Origin: an uncultured Phycicoccus sp.
Lineage (GTDB): Bacteria > Actinomycetota > Actinomycetes > Actinomycetales > Dermatophilaceae
Assembly (NCBI RefSeq): GCF_947495705.1
Contig: NZ_CANLZR010000006.1
Coordinates: forward strand, 1 to 64,000
Direction of reading: 5' to 3'
Length of the DNA stretch: 64,000 nt
Positions 1 to 7,521 of this stretch are shown one piece after another; within the stretch, counting starts at the first letter, position 1; the number at the start of each line of letters is the position of its first letter. The notes under the pieces were generated by a model, which was not told where the DNA came from, did no database searches, and worked only from the letters and a program-made list of their open reading frames with translations. The translations under genes were made by a program, and so were the position numbers.

Positions 1-1032
1 GACGGCGTCTGTGAGCGGATCGACCGGGCCCGCGCCAAGGCCCTCACCGACCTCGTCACCGGCCAGGCCACCATCGACGTCCAGGTCGTCCTCACCACCG
101 CGGCCACAGCGGCCACCCCAGCCACCGCGGACACGTCGGCTACCGCCACCGCGACCACGCCAGGCACGACATCCCTCGCCCATGACACCCCAGCCGCTGC
201 GGCCACCCCGGGTAGCACGGAGCCACCAGCCACCACCGCACGCGTCGCTCCCCCAGCACGCCCGGCCCTGGCGCCGGACCCCGCGGTGGTGACGACCGCG
301 TCCGCCGCGGATGACCTCGTCGAGGTGACCGGGCCGGCGGCCGCCGACCCGGTCCTGGTCCCGCGCGGCTGGCTGGAGGACGCCATCCGCGCCACCACCA
401 CCGGCCGGGACAGCCTCGGCCGGGCCCGGGTCGTGCCGTGCCACCCCGGCACCGGGGCCCTCACCGACCTCGGCGACGCCCTGGCCACCACCGCCTACCG
501 ACCCGGCGCCGCCCTCACCGCGCTCGTCAGGGCCCGCGACCGGCACTGCCGGTTCCCCGGCTGCCACGTCGCCGCCCGGTTCTGCGACCTCGACCACGTC
601 ACCCCCTGGCCCACCGGCCCCACCACTGCCACCAACCTCGCCACCCTCTGCCGCCGCCACCACCGCACCAAACAACGCCCCGGCTGGCGCGCCACCCTGC
701 ACCCCGACGCCACCATGACCTGGACCGACCCCACCGGCCGGCACCGCACCACCCACCCCACCGACCACCGCCACCACGCCACCCTCCCCGACACCGGCAC
801 CGACCCCACCCCGCCGGCACCAGGCACCCCCAGCCTCGCCGTCCCCGACGGCCCCCACTCCCCCCTCGACTTCACCCTCGAACACCACCTAAGCGGCGCA
901 CTCACCGCCCCCCGCTGCCGCGTCGACCTCCACGACCTCACCGCCCGCAACCTCCACCTCGACCCCCGACCCCCACACCGGCGCCGACGCTCACGCGCCC
1001 GCCCCTCGGCCACCGACCCGCCACCCTTCTAG
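1..1032 (+). CDS. DUF222/HNH endonuclease domain protein, 5' end missing
   Basis: The reading frame is open from the first base, so the gene begins outside the window and 343 C-terminal residues are visible. A Thr/Ala/Pro-rich linker (about residues 30-95 of the visible part) leads to an HNH nuclease core encoded around 547-675. It has a CxxxxC pair, a D-L-D-H box, an Asn and a C-x2-HH end, as in the HNH domains of the actinobacterial DUF222 (13E12 repeat) family. These proteins are abundant multicopy nucleases of unknown role. The C-terminal tail is Pro/Arg-rich and low in complexity. Its TAG stop shares the palindrome CTAG with the convergent downstream gene. An internal start at 286 is possible, but the upstream frame is clearly coding. 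Confidence 0.85.
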   Translation, partial: DGVCERIDRARAKALTDLVTGQATIDVQVVLTTAATAATPATADTSATATATTPGTTSLAHDTPAAAATPGSTEPPATTARVAPPARPALAPDPAVVTTASAADDLVEVTGPAAADPVLVPRGWLEDAIRATTTGRDSLGRARVVPCHPGTGALTDLGDALATTAYRPGAALTALVRARDRHCRFPGCHVAARFCDLDHVTPWPTGPTTATNLATLCRRHHRTKQRPGWRATLHPDATMTWTDPTGRHRTTHPTDHRHHATLPDTGTDPTPPAPGTPSLAVPDGPHSPLDFTLEHHLSGALTAPRCRVDLHDLTARNLHLDPRPPHRRRRSRARPSATDPPPF

Positions 1033-1931
1033 CCTGCGGTGCTGAGCCATCGGCCCAGCCACGTCGCGACGCTCGCGGTGAAGCTCGGCGCGAGTGCGTC
1101 CTCCTCCTGCCCTGCGTAGTCGGGGTGACTGCTGCCGACCACCGGCCAGTGCCCGCAACCCGGCAGGTCGACGAGGGTGACGTCTGCGCCGGACTCCTGC
1201 CATCGGTCGCGGCTCACCTCGCGGGGCACGCACTCCTCGTCCTCTCCCCAGATGGCCAGGACCGGGACTCGGACCGCGCCGAAGGACGGGACTGGGTCGA
1301 AGTCCATGTCGTCCCACCCCGACGAGCCGGGCGGCACCGCCGACGGCAGGTAGGACACGGGGAACCACGGTTCGCGTGCCGCCGCACGCAGGTCGGCGTC
1401 CAGCGCGTCGCGCACCGACCGGTCGAGGACGGGCTGCCGCAGGTGGTCCTCGAGTCTGAGACGCAGCTCGCGGTTCCGGCCCCGTTCACGGTCGGAGAAC
1501 CCGCGGCGCCGCAGCAGCTCATCGGTGTGGAAGCGCATCTGTTCGGCAGGGGTGACGCCACTACAGCCGAGGACGACGAGGAAGCCGACCGCATCGTCGG
1601 CGGCCGCCAGCGCCGCAGCCCACGCGCCCTGGCTGAACCCGGACACGCCCACCGGGCGTCCCAGCCGGGCCTGCAGGGCTCGCACGGCACCGACCGCGTC
1701 TGCTGCCTGCACACGAAGTGGGGTGTCGCCGCCGGCCACGGCGCGGCGCTCGTAGCCGAGGGCAGCGATGCCCAGAGGCGCCAGAGCCGCGGCCAGCCCG
1801 TCGAACAGCGGCTGACGAGCACGGCCGTCGCTCGCCCCGTGCAGCATGACCAGGCCCGCGGAGACAGCGCCGTCCGGCAGCCGAAGGACGGCGGCACCGG
1901 GGGCGCCGTCCCACTCGAGGCCCTCGTCCAT
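1029..1931 (-). CDS. Alpha/beta hydrolase family protein
   Basis: The 300-residue protein has the alpha/beta-hydrolase layout: an oxyanion H-G near residues 31-32, nucleophile elbow G-F-S-Q-G with Ser100, an acidic residue in G-E-D-E near 231, and catalytic His near 261 in G-C-G-H-W. Together these support a cytosolic serine hydrolase or esterase of unknown substrate. There is no signal peptide. A TAGGGT hexamer ends 6 nt before the ATG, so a leaderless message is likely. It converges on the HNH gene with a 4-base overlap. Dienelactone hydrolase or BAAT-type thioesterase are alternatives; the substrate cannot be read from the sequence. Confidence 0.85.
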   Translation of the reverse strand: MDEGLEWDGAPGAAVLRLPDGAVSAGLVMLHGASDGRARQPLFDGLAAALAPLGIAALGYERRAVAGGDTPLRVQAADAVGAVRALQARLGRPVGVSGFSQGAWAAALAAADDAVGFLVVLGCSGVTPAEQMRFHTDELLRRRGFSDRERGRNRELRLRLEDHLRQPVLDRSVRDALDADLRAAAREPWFPVSYLPSAVPPGSSGWDDMDFDPVPSFGAVRVPVLAIWGEDEECVPREVSRDRWQESGADVTLVDLPGCGHWPVVGSSHPDYAGQEEDALAPSFTASVATWLGRWLSTAG

Positions 1932-1937
1932 CGCGTC

Positions 1938-1943
1938 ACCCTA
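1938..1943 (-). promoter_or_regulatory. Predicted -10 (TAGGGT) of the alpha/beta hydrolase gene
   Basis: TAGGGT on the minus strand, 6 nt before the ATG ending at 1931. Spacing predicts transcription starting at the start codon. No convincing -35 seen. Confidence 0.6.
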
Positions 1944-2026
1944 GAGCCCCGATCGGTCTGGCGCAGAGGGGACGACGCGTGGCGTCCACTCCACGTGGCC
2001 TCCGGGTCGCCCGCTCGCGGCGACGG

Positions 2027-2032
2027 TAGGGT
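2027..2032 (+). promoter_or_regulatory. Predicted -10 (TAGGGT) of the aldo/keto reductase gene
   Basis: TAGGGT with a 7-nt gap to the ATG at 2040. There is no Shine-Dalgarno sequence, which fits a leaderless transcript. Confidence 0.6.
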
Positions 2033-2039
2033 CGCCCGC

Positions 2040-2984
2040 ATGCTGACCCGCCGCCTCGGGGCCACCGGGCTCACCGTGTCGCGGCTCGCCCTCGGGACGA
2101 TGGCCTGGGGCACCCGCACCTCCCCCGAGGACGCCCGCGACCTCCTCACCGCGTTCCGGGCCGCCGGGGGCACCCTCGTCGACACCGCGCACGGCTACGC
2201 GGGCGGTGCGGCCGAGGACCTGCTCGGCGACCTGCTCGAAGGGCCCGACCGGGGCGAGGTCGTCATCGTCACCAAGTCCGGCATCAGCCGCGCCTCGGGT
2301 GAGCGCGTAGTCGACTGCTCCAGGCGCACGATGCTCGCGCAGCTCGACCTGTCGTTGCGGCGCCTGCGCACCGACCACGTCGACGTCTGGCTCGCCCACA
2401 CCTGGGACGACGACACCCCGCTCGAGGAGACCGTCGGCGCCCTCGTCCACGCCTGGCGCAGCGGTCGCGCACGCTACGTCGGGGTGTCGAACCACGTCGG
2501 CTGGCAGGCGGCCCGCGCGATGTCGCTCCTGGCCGCCGAGGGCGTCCCGCTCGCCGCGAACTCCGTCGAGTACAGCCTCGTCGAGCGGCGCCCCGAGCGT
2601 GAGCTCGTCGCCGCGTCCGCCTCCCTCGGCTTCGGGCTGCTCCCCTGGTCCCCGCTCGGCCGCGGGGTCCTCGCGGGGCGCTACCGCACCGGCGTCCCCG
2701 CCGACTCCCGCCTCGCCTCGGACGAGTTCGCTCGGTTCACCGGCCGGCACGCCGGGGACCACACCAAGGGCGTCGTCGAGGCGGTGCGTACCGCGGCCGA
2801 CGGGCTCGGGGTCTCACCCGCCGTGCTGGCCCTCACCTGGGTCCGCGACCGACCCGGGGTCACCGCGCCGATCATCGGCCCCCGCACGGCCGCCCAGCTG
2901 GCGGTCCTCCTGACGTCCGAGGAGGTCGAGCTGCCGCGGCAGATCATCGACGCCCTCGACGAGGTCTCGCTCGACCACTCCTGA
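2040..2984 (+). CDS. Aldo/keto reductase
   Basis: The 314-residue protein is an AKR-superfamily NADPH-dependent reductase with a TIM-barrel fold. The catalytic tetrad is visible: Asp48 (V-D-T-A), Tyr53 (H-G-Y), Lys79 (V-T-K-S) and His120 (L-A-H-T). The C-terminal NADP-binding segment with P-I-I-G-P-R is present. The frame stays open far upstream, but ATG 2040 was chosen because similarity to AKR proteins starts there (L-x2-R-x-L-G-x-T-G) and a -10 hexamer sits just before it. It is monocistronic and faces the acidic-tail gene. The substrate is unknown; the subgroup resembles the general oxidoreductases acting on carbonyls. Confidence 0.93.
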   Translation: MLTRRLGATGLTVSRLALGTMAWGTRTSPEDARDLLTAFRAAGGTLVDTAHGYAGGAAEDLLGDLLEGPDRGEVVIVTKSGISRASGERVVDCSRRTMLAQLDLSLRRLRTDHVDVWLAHTWDDDTPLEETVGALVHAWRSGRARYVGVSNHVGWQAARAMSLLAAEGVPLAANSVEYSLVERRPERELVAASASLGFGLLPWSPLGRGVLAGRYRTGVPADSRLASDEFARFTGRHAGDHTKGVVEAVRTAADGLGVSPAVLALTWVRDRPGVTAPIIGPRTAAQLAVLLTSEEVELPRQIIDALDEVSLDHS

Positions 2985-3005
2985 CGAGCGGCGCGGCCGG
3001 CCGGC

Positions 3006-3365
3006 TCAGTCGTCCTCGTCGTCCTCGAAGTCGACGTCGTCGCCGTCGAGGCCCGCGTAGGTCCGGCTGTCGTCGCCGTCCTCGTCGTCGTGGTCGTCGA
3101 CGCCGTCCTCGTCGTCGTCGTCGTCATCGTCGTCGTCGTCGTCGTCATCGTCGCCGTTGTCGTCGGCACCGTAGATGTCGAGCGGCGTCATCTCGCTGTA
3201 GGCCTCGTACAGCGAGGCGTCGTACTCCTCGAACGCGTCGGCCAGGTCGTCGTACGCGGCGACGACGTTCGGGTCGTCGTCCCCGCGGCGCGTGCTGCAC
3301 ACCTCGAGGTGGCGCTCGAACGCCGAGATGAGCTGGGCCAGAGCGGCACGCGGATCCGTGGTCAT
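3006..3365 (-). CDS. Small protein with poly-aspartate C-terminus
   Basis: This is a 119-residue protein of unknown function. Residues 1-70 look like a helical domain. The C-terminal 50 residues are almost entirely Asp/Glu, including a run of 14 Asp encoded by a GAC/GAT triplet repeat. The long acidic tail suggests an intrinsically disordered, DNA-mimic-like or cation-binding segment, but no family function is recognised. A TACGGT hexamer lies 7 nt before the ATG, so it is probably leaderless. The start overlaps the promoter area of the divergent DUF5703 gene. Acidic actinobacterial proteins of this type are sometimes labelled primosomal, without evidence I can see here. Confidence 0.7.
   Translation of the reverse strand: MTTDPRAALAQLISAFERHLEVCSTRRGDDDPNVVAAYDDLADAFEEYDASLYEAYSEMTPLDIYGADDNGDDDDDDDDDDDDDDEDGVDDHDDEDGDDSRTYAGLDGDDVDFEDDEDD
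3111..3152. repeat. GTC/GAC trinucleotide microsatellite inside the acidic-tail gene
   Basis: Fourteen consecutive triplets, twelve GTC and two ATC on the + strand, read as fourteen Asp codons on the minus strand. Repeat-unit changes would stay in frame and alter only tail length. Confidence 0.9.
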
Positions 3366-3372
3366 GCATCGA

Positions 3373-3378
3373 ACCGTA
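3373..3378 (-). promoter_or_regulatory. Predicted -10 (TACGGT) of the acidic-tail gene
   Basis: TACGGT on the minus strand with a 7-nt gap to the ATG ending at 3365. Confidence 0.5.
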
Positions 3379-3390
3379 CCGGTCCTGGCG

Positions 3391-3396
3391 CAGAAT
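3391..3396 (+). promoter_or_regulatory. Weak -10 candidate (CAGAAT) of the DUF5703 gene
   Basis: CAGAAT ends 6 nt before GTG 3403. It keeps the conserved second A and final T but not the first T, so it is weaker than the other hexamers in this window. Confidence 0.3.
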
Positions 3397-3402
3397 GTGG
3401 TG

Positions 3403-3603
3403 GTGGCCGACTACGAGTACCTCGTCCTGAACTTCGGGCGTGAGGCGGACCGTTCCGCCATCTGCCGCACGCTCACCGAGCACGCCGAGTACGGCCACTG
3501 GGAGCTCGCTCGCACCCGCACCTACGTGGGCGGCCGGACCCGGACCTGGTTGCGCCGCCGCATCATCCGCGCCCGCCGGACCTCGGTGGCCTCCGGCTGG
3601 TGA
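3403..3603 (+). CDS. DUF5703 family small protein
   Basis: The 66-residue protein matches the actinobacterial DUF5703 pattern: an N-terminal D-Y-E-Y strand, a central L-T-E-H-A-E-Y-G-H-W-E-L-A-R core, and a basic R-R-x-I-I-R tail. Function is unknown. Three consecutive GTG codons (3397, 3400, 3403) could start it. 3403 gives the usual A-D-Y-E-Y beginning and sits 6 nt after a -10-like hexamer. An ATG at 3364 is in frame but would add residues not seen in relatives and would lie within the divergent gene's start. It converges on the M20 peptidase gene. Confidence 0.75.
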   Translation: MADYEYLVLNFGREADRSAICRTLTEHAEYGHWELARTRTYVGGRTRTWLRRRIIRARRTSVASGW

Positions 3604-3613
3604 CCCGCGCCGG

Positions 3614-4936
3614 TCAGCAGGTCCCGAGCAGGCGACCCAGCACGCGGGCGCCGAAGCGCAGCGAGTCGGTGGGCACCCGCTCGTCGATGCCGTGGAACAT
3701 CGGGGCGAAGTCGAGGTCGGCCGGGAGCCGGAGCGGCGCGAACCCGTAGCCGGTGATGCCGAGCAGCGACAGCGCCTTGTTGTCGGTGCCACCCGACAGG
3801 CAGTACGGCAGCACCTCGGCCTCGGGGTCCTCGGTGCGCAGCGCCTCGACCATCCGCTCCACGAGGTCCCCCTCGAACGGGGCGTCGAGGGCGATGTCCC
3901 GGTGCAGCACCTCCACCTGCACGTGCTCGCCGGCCAGCTCCCGGATCGTGTCGAGCAGGTCCTCCTCGTGGCCGGGGAGGAAGCGGCAGTCGACGTTCGC
4001 CGAGGCGTGCTGCGGGATGACGTTGTGCTTGTAGCCCGCGTCGAGCATCGTGACGTTGCTCGTGTCCTGCAGCGTGCCGCGCACGAACCCCTGGGCGCCG
4101 CCGAGGTGGGCGAGCAGCTCCTCGAGGTCCTCGTCGGACCACCCGGTGCCGGTCAGCTCCGAGAGGCCGTCGAGCAGCGTGCGCACCGACGGGATGTACT
4201 CCCGCGGCCACTTGTGCTCGGCGATCCGGGCGATGGCCTCGGCGAGCCGGACGATGGCGTTCTCGTCGTTCGGCACCGACCCGTGGCCCGCCCGGCCGTC
4301 GGCGGTGAGCCGCAGCCAGGCGATGCCCTTCTCGGCCGTCTGGAGCAGGTAGGTGCGCTTCTCGTCACCGTGCCGGTCGGTGACGGTCACGCTGTAGCCG
4401 CCCACCTCGCTGATCGCCTCGGTGACGCCCTCGAACACCTCGGGGTGCTGCTCGACCATGAAGTGCGACCCCTTGACCCCGCCGGCCTCCTCGTCGGCGA
4501 AGAAGACGACGACGAGGTCGCGCGGCGGCACGACCCCGCGCCGGGCGATGTCGCGGACGCACGCGAGCATCATCGCGTCCATGTCCTTCATGTCGACGGC
4601 ACCGCGCCCCCAGACGCAGCCGTCGCGCTCCTCCCCCGCGAACGGGTCGACGGACCAGTCGGCCGCGTTCGCCGGGACGACGTCGAGGTGGCCGTGCACG
4701 CACAGCGCGCCGCGCTCGGGGTCGGCCCCGGGGATCCGGACGGCGACGCTGACCCGCCCCGGGTCCGACTCGTAGGTCTGCGGCTCCAGGCCCACCTCGC
4801 GCAGCTGCGCGACGACGTAGGCGGCCGCCTCGGCCTCCCCCGGCCCGCTGCCGTCGCCGTAGTTGCTCGTGTCGATCCGGATCAGCTCCTGGCAGATCCG
4901 GACGACCTCGTCCTCGGGGCGCAGCGTGTCGGTCAT
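3614..4936 (-). CDS. M20/M25/M40 family metallopeptidase
   Basis: The 440-residue protein belongs to the dizinc M20 family (ArgE/DapE/carboxypeptidase G2 type) and is predicted to hydrolyse amide bonds of small N-acylated or dipeptide substrates. Visible metal-site residues are H-L-D-V-V-P (His83, Asp85), bridging Asp115 in G-A-V-D-M-K, the catalytic Glu149-Glu150 pair in A-D-E-E-A-G, and a C-terminal M-F-H-G-I-D ligand. The central dimerisation domain is intact. The start was placed at M-T-D-T, which lies 7 nt after a TAGGGT hexamer. The 17 codons further upstream are non-homologous. It has no signal peptide. The specific substrate is undetermined. Confidence 0.92.
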   Translation of the reverse strand: MTDTLRPEDEVVRICQELIRIDTSNYGDGSGPGEAEAAAYVVAQLREVGLEPQTYESDPGRVSVAVRIPGADPERGALCVHGHLDVVPANAADWSVDPFAGEERDGCVWGRGAVDMKDMDAMMLACVRDIARRGVVPPRDLVVVFFADEEAGGVKGSHFMVEQHPEVFEGVTEAISEVGGYSVTVTDRHGDEKRTYLLQTAEKGIAWLRLTADGRAGHGSVPNDENAIVRLAEAIARIAEHKWPREYIPSVRTLLDGLSELTGTGWSDEDLEELLAHLGGAQGFVRGTLQDTSNVTMLDAGYKHNVIPQHASANVDCRFLPGHEEDLLDTIRELAGEHVQVEVLHRDIALDAPFEGDLVERMVEALRTEDPEAEVLPYCLSGGTDNKALSLLGITGYGFAPLRLPADLDFAPMFHGIDERVPTDSLRFGARVLGRLLGTC

Positions 4937-4943
4937 GGCACCC

Positions 4944-4949
4944 ACCCTA
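4944..4949 (-). promoter_or_regulatory. Predicted -10 (TAGGGT) of the M20 peptidase gene
   Basis: TAGGGT on the minus strand, 7 nt before the ATG ending at 4936. This predicts a leaderless mRNA. Confidence 0.6.
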
Positions 4950-4998
4950 GGAGGGACGCGGACGCCGGGTCGATTTCGGTTCCACACGCAGGACCGTG

Positions 4999-5004
4999 TA
5001 TCGT
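4999..5004 (+). promoter_or_regulatory. Possible -10 (TATCGT) for tRNA-Leu
   Basis: TATCGT about 46 nt before the mature tRNA 5' end. No clear -35 is visible, so support is weak. Confidence 0.35.
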
Positions 5005-5050
5005 TCCGGGTCGCAGGAGGCCCTCCCCAGGGGCCGCTCCCGCACCACTC

Positions 5051-5138
5051 GTCCGGGTGGCGGAATTGGCAGACGCGCTAGCTTGAGGTGCTAGTGCCCG
5101 TATAGGGCATGGGGGTTCAAGTCCCCCCTCGGACACCA
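5051..5138 (+). tRNA. tRNA-Leu (anticodon GAG)
   Basis: A complete class II tRNA. The acceptor arms pair 5051-5057 with 5128-5134. The D-loop contains A-A-T-T-G-G-C. A 5-bp anticodon stem (5078-5082 with 5090-5094) encloses the 7-nt loop with GAG at 5085-5087. The long variable arm (TGCCC...GGGCA) is typical of leucine tRNAs. The T-arm is 5111-5115/5123-5127 with T-T-C-A-A-G-T in the loop. The discriminator is A, and CCA is encoded at 5136-5138. It reads CUC/CUU codons. Confidence 0.97.
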
Positions 5139-5140
5139 GC

Positions 5141-5177
5141 ACGAAGGCCCCGAACCACACAGGTTCGGGGCCTTCGT
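5141..5177 (+). terminator. Strong hairpin terminator behind tRNA-Leu
   Basis: A perfect 16-bp inverted repeat (5141-5156 with 5162-5177) with a 5-nt loop starts 2 nt after the tRNA CCA. No T-run follows. It can act for the tRNA and also for the convergent kinase gene. Confidence 0.85.
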
Positions 5178-5190
5178 CGTGCGGGCCCGC

Positions 5191-6690
5191 TCAGCCGCCG
5201 ACGTAGGTGTCGACCGCGTCCGAGAAGCCCTGGACGAGCGGGTCGAGCCGGGCGCTGCCCTCGGCGGGGATGACGCCCTCGTCGACGGCCTCGCGGTAGT
5301 CCTCGAGCAGGGAGTCCCGGGCCTCGACGAGCGCCTCCTGGTCGTCCTCCCGCAGGGCCTTGTCGACGTCCTTGAGCGGGTCCTCGACCGTCTTGGCGCC
5401 GTCCTTGTCGATGACGTCCTCCTGCTGGAGCGCCTTGACCTCCTCGCCCAGCGCCTGCCGGGCGTCGGCGACCGGGGCCGGGTCCGGCGCCTCCTCGGTG
5501 GGCGTCGGCGAGGGCTCGGTCGTCGACGGGGTGGGCTCCGGCTCGGTCGTCGACGGGGCGGGCTCCGGGGACGTCGCCGTCGGGGTCACCGACGGCGCCG
5601 GCTCCCCACCCGTGTCGTCCCCACCGAAGACCTGCCACGCGACGAGAGCGAGCGCCAGCAGCGCCGCGGCGGCCAGGACCCACAGCGCCGCCGAGGACCC
5701 GCCACGGGCCCGCTCCGGGGGCGGCAGCGCCGTCGACGGCGACGTGGGCGGCGGCGGTGGCGGCGCGGGAGTGGGGTCGAGGCGCTGGGTCGGGTCCGCG
5801 CCGGAGGCCGGCAGGACGGACGTGGCCGCCGCCGCTGCACCGGCCGCAGCGGCTCCCGACGGGGCACGTCGCGACGCGAGCGCGGTGACGAGGGCCGCGG
5901 CGTCCTCGGGGCGGTCGGCGGGGTCCTTGGCGAGCAGCCCCCGCACGACCCCCACGAGCCAGGCGGGCGCGTCGGGGCGCAGCGCCTGCAGGTCGGGGAC
6001 GGGGTCGTTGGCGTGCATCATCATCGTCGCCACGGGGGTGGCGCCGCGGAAGGGGGCCTTCCCGGTGAGCAGCGCGAACAGGACGCAGCCGAGCGCGTAG
6101 AGGTCGGCGCGACCGTCGACCCGCCCGCCCGTGGCCTGTTCCGGGGCGAGGTACTCCGCGGTGCCCATGACGGTGTGCGTGGCGGTCAACGCCTGCTCGG
6201 CGCCGGCCTCCCCGAGCTGGGTGATGCCGAAGTCGACGACGCGCACGCGGTCGTCCGCGGCGTACACGAGGTTCGCCGGCTTGATGTCACGGTGCACCAG
6301 CCCCCGCCGGTGCGCCGCGTCCAGGGCGGAGGCGACCTGCCGGCCCACCTCGACGACCTCCTCGACGGGCAGCGGCCCCTCGGCCAGGCGGTCGGCCAGG
6401 CTCGGGCCGGGCAGCAGCTCCATGACGAGGTAGGCGGTGTCGCCCTCGACGCCGGTGTCGTGGACGGTCACGATGTTGGGGTGGCTCATCCCAGCGGTGA
6501 CCTTCGCCTCCCGCTCGAACCGGGCCGCGCCGCTCTCGTCCGGCACCCGCCGCAGGTCGATGGTCTTGATCGCCACCTGGCGGCCGAGGACGGTGTCGGT
6601 GGCCCGCCAGACCTCTCCCATGCCGCCCCGGCCGATGGGAGTGTCGAGGACGTAGCGGTCCGCGAGAGGGCGCGTGTCGTCGGTGCTCAC
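5191..6690 (-). CDS. Membrane-anchored PknB-like Ser/Thr protein kinase
   Basis: The 499-residue protein has a cytosolic Hanks-type kinase domain (about 13-272): glycine loop G-R-G-G-M-G-E-V, Lys42 in V-A-I-K, H-R-D at 133-135 with K-P-A-N, D-F-G at 153-155 and A-P-E at 182-184. A Pro/Ala-rich linker (275-330) leads to one transmembrane helix (about 334-356). An extracellular part follows: a Thr/Pro/Glu-rich stalk and a helical domain of roughly 100 residues. That domain is not PASTA, so the ligand is unknown. GTG 6690 was chosen because it lies 7 nt after TAGGCT and directly precedes the kinase fold. It diverges from the HipA-like kinase gene across 66 bp. Confidence 0.92.
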   Translation of the reverse strand: MSTDDTRPLADRYVLDTPIGRGGMGEVWRATDTVLGRQVAIKTIDLRRVPDESGAARFEREAKVTAGMSHPNIVTVHDTGVEGDTAYLVMELLPGPSLADRLAEGPLPVEEVVEVGRQVASALDAAHRRGLVHRDIKPANLVYAADDRVRVVDFGITQLGEAGAEQALTATHTVMGTAEYLAPEQATGGRVDGRADLYALGCVLFALLTGKAPFRGATPVATMMMHANDPVPDLQALRPDAPAWLVGVVRGLLAKDPADRPEDAAALVTALASRRAPSGAAAAGAAAAATSVLPASGADPTQRLDPTPAPPPPPPTSPSTALPPPERARGGSSAALWVLAAAALLALALVAWQVFGGDDTGGEPAPSVTPTATSPEPAPSTTEPEPTPSTTEPSPTPTEEAPDPAPVADARQALGEEVKALQQEDVIDKDGAKTVEDPLKDVDKALREDDQEALVEARDSLLEDYREAVDEGVIPAEGSARLDPLVQGFSDAVDTYVGG

Positions 6691-6697
6691 CCACGGC

Positions 6698-6703
6698 AGC
6701 CTA
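6698..6703 (-). promoter_or_regulatory. Predicted -10 (TAGGCT) of the Ser/Thr kinase gene
   Basis: TAGGCT on the minus strand with a 7-nt gap to GTG ending at 6690. It faces the promoter of the HipA-like gene within a 66-bp intergene. Confidence 0.55.
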
Positions 6704-6744
6704 GTGACGAGGTGCTCCCGGTCGGCACCGAGGACCGGCATCGC

Positions 6745-6750
6745 TAACCT
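6745..6750 (+). promoter_or_regulatory. Predicted -10 (TAACCT) of the HipA-like/DUF3037 operon
   Basis: TAACCT with a 6-nt gap to GTG 6757. No ribosome-binding site lies between them, so the operon is probably leaderless. Confidence 0.6.
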
Positions 6751-6756
6751 GGGGGC

Positions 6757-7521
6757 GTGCTCGAGACCGTCACCGCCGTCCGGTACGTGAGCCCGCTCCG
6801 CGAGGGCGGCTCGCTGCCGGGGCTCGTCGAGGCCGACGACCTCGGCACGTACGTCGTGAAGTTCAGCGGCGCCGGCCAGGGCCGCAAGGTCCTCGTCGCC
6901 GAGGTGATCGTCGGGGAGATCGCGCGCCGGCTCGACATCCCGACGCCGCGACTGGCCGTCGTCGACCTCCCGAGCGCCATCGCCCGCTACGAGGCCGACG
7001 AGGAGGTCCAGGACCTGCTCACCGCGAGCCCGGGGCACAACCTCGGCGTCGACTTCCTCCCCGGTGCGTTCGGCTACGACGGGTCCCGCCCGCCGACGGC
7101 GCAGGACGCCGGCGCGATCCGCTGGCTCGACGCCTACACCGCCAACGTCGACCGCACCTGGGCCAACCCGAACCTGCTCGTCTGGCACGGGCGCACCTGG
7201 GCCATCGACCACGGCGCCGCGCTGTGGTTCCACCACGCGTGGCCCAGCCGGCCCCCGGACGTGGGCCGGTTCGTCGGCCAGCCGTTCGACGACAGCGGCC
7301 ACGTCCTGGCCCCGGTGGCGGCCCCGTTGCGCGAGACGCACGACCGCCTCGCACCCCGGCTCACCGCGGACGTCCTGCGCGACGTCGTCGCCGAGGTGCC
7401 CGAGCAGTGGCTCGAGACCACGGCGAGCCTGCCCGACCTCGACACGGTCCGGGCCACCTACCTCGAGCACCTCGTCCTGCGGCTCGAGCAGCCCGACGCC
7501 TGGCTCGGAGGTGCCGCATGA
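6757..7521 (+). CDS. HipA-like kinase domain protein
   Basis: The 254-residue protein is a short relative of the HipA Ser/Thr kinase fold. A candidate ATP-binding Lys35 sits in Y-V-V-K-F with Glu49 behind it. The catalytic loop N-V-D-R-T-W-A-N-P-N supplies Asp132 and Asn137/139. A metal-binding Asp151 sits in A-I-D-H-G. All the residues expected of an active kinase are therefore present. It lacks the N-terminal subdomain of classical HipA, and there is no hipB-like helix-turn-helix gene next to it. Its TGA overlaps the ATG of the DUF3037 gene as ATGA, so the two are translationally coupled. Targets and phenotype are unknown. Confidence 0.85.
   Translation: MLETVTAVRYVSPLREGGSLPGLVEADDLGTYVVKFSGAGQGRKVLVAEVIVGEIARRLDIPTPRLAVVDLPSAIARYEADEEVQDLLTASPGHNLGVDFLPGAFGYDGSRPPTAQDAGAIRWLDAYTANVDRTWANPNLLVWHGRTWAIDHGAALWFHHAWPSRPPDVGRFVGQPFDDSGHVLAPVAAPLRETHDRLAPRLTADVLRDVVAEVPEQWLETTASLPDLDTVRATYLEHLVLRLEQPDAWLGGAA

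Noticed and set aside
547-675. HNH core as part of a CRISPR or phage system
   Set aside because: No repeats, cas genes or phage genes nearby; the motif context is DUF222/13E12.
438-2984. 848-codon frame that would join the HNH region, the hydrolase region and the aldo/keto reductase
   Set aside because: Only the part from 2040 is homologous to anything; upstream it is out of frame with the HNH gene and antisense to the hydrolase.
2985-3005. GGCCGGCC palindrome between convergent genes as a terminator
   Set aside because: The symmetric core is short and no extended stem forms; too weak to list.
3111-3152. CRISPR-like repeat
   Set aside because: It is a simple trinucleotide tract inside a coding region, with no spacers.
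3090-3443. Poly-valine membrane-like peptide on the + strand
   Set aside because: It is the complement of the GAC triplet repeat in the acidic-tail gene, not a membrane protein.
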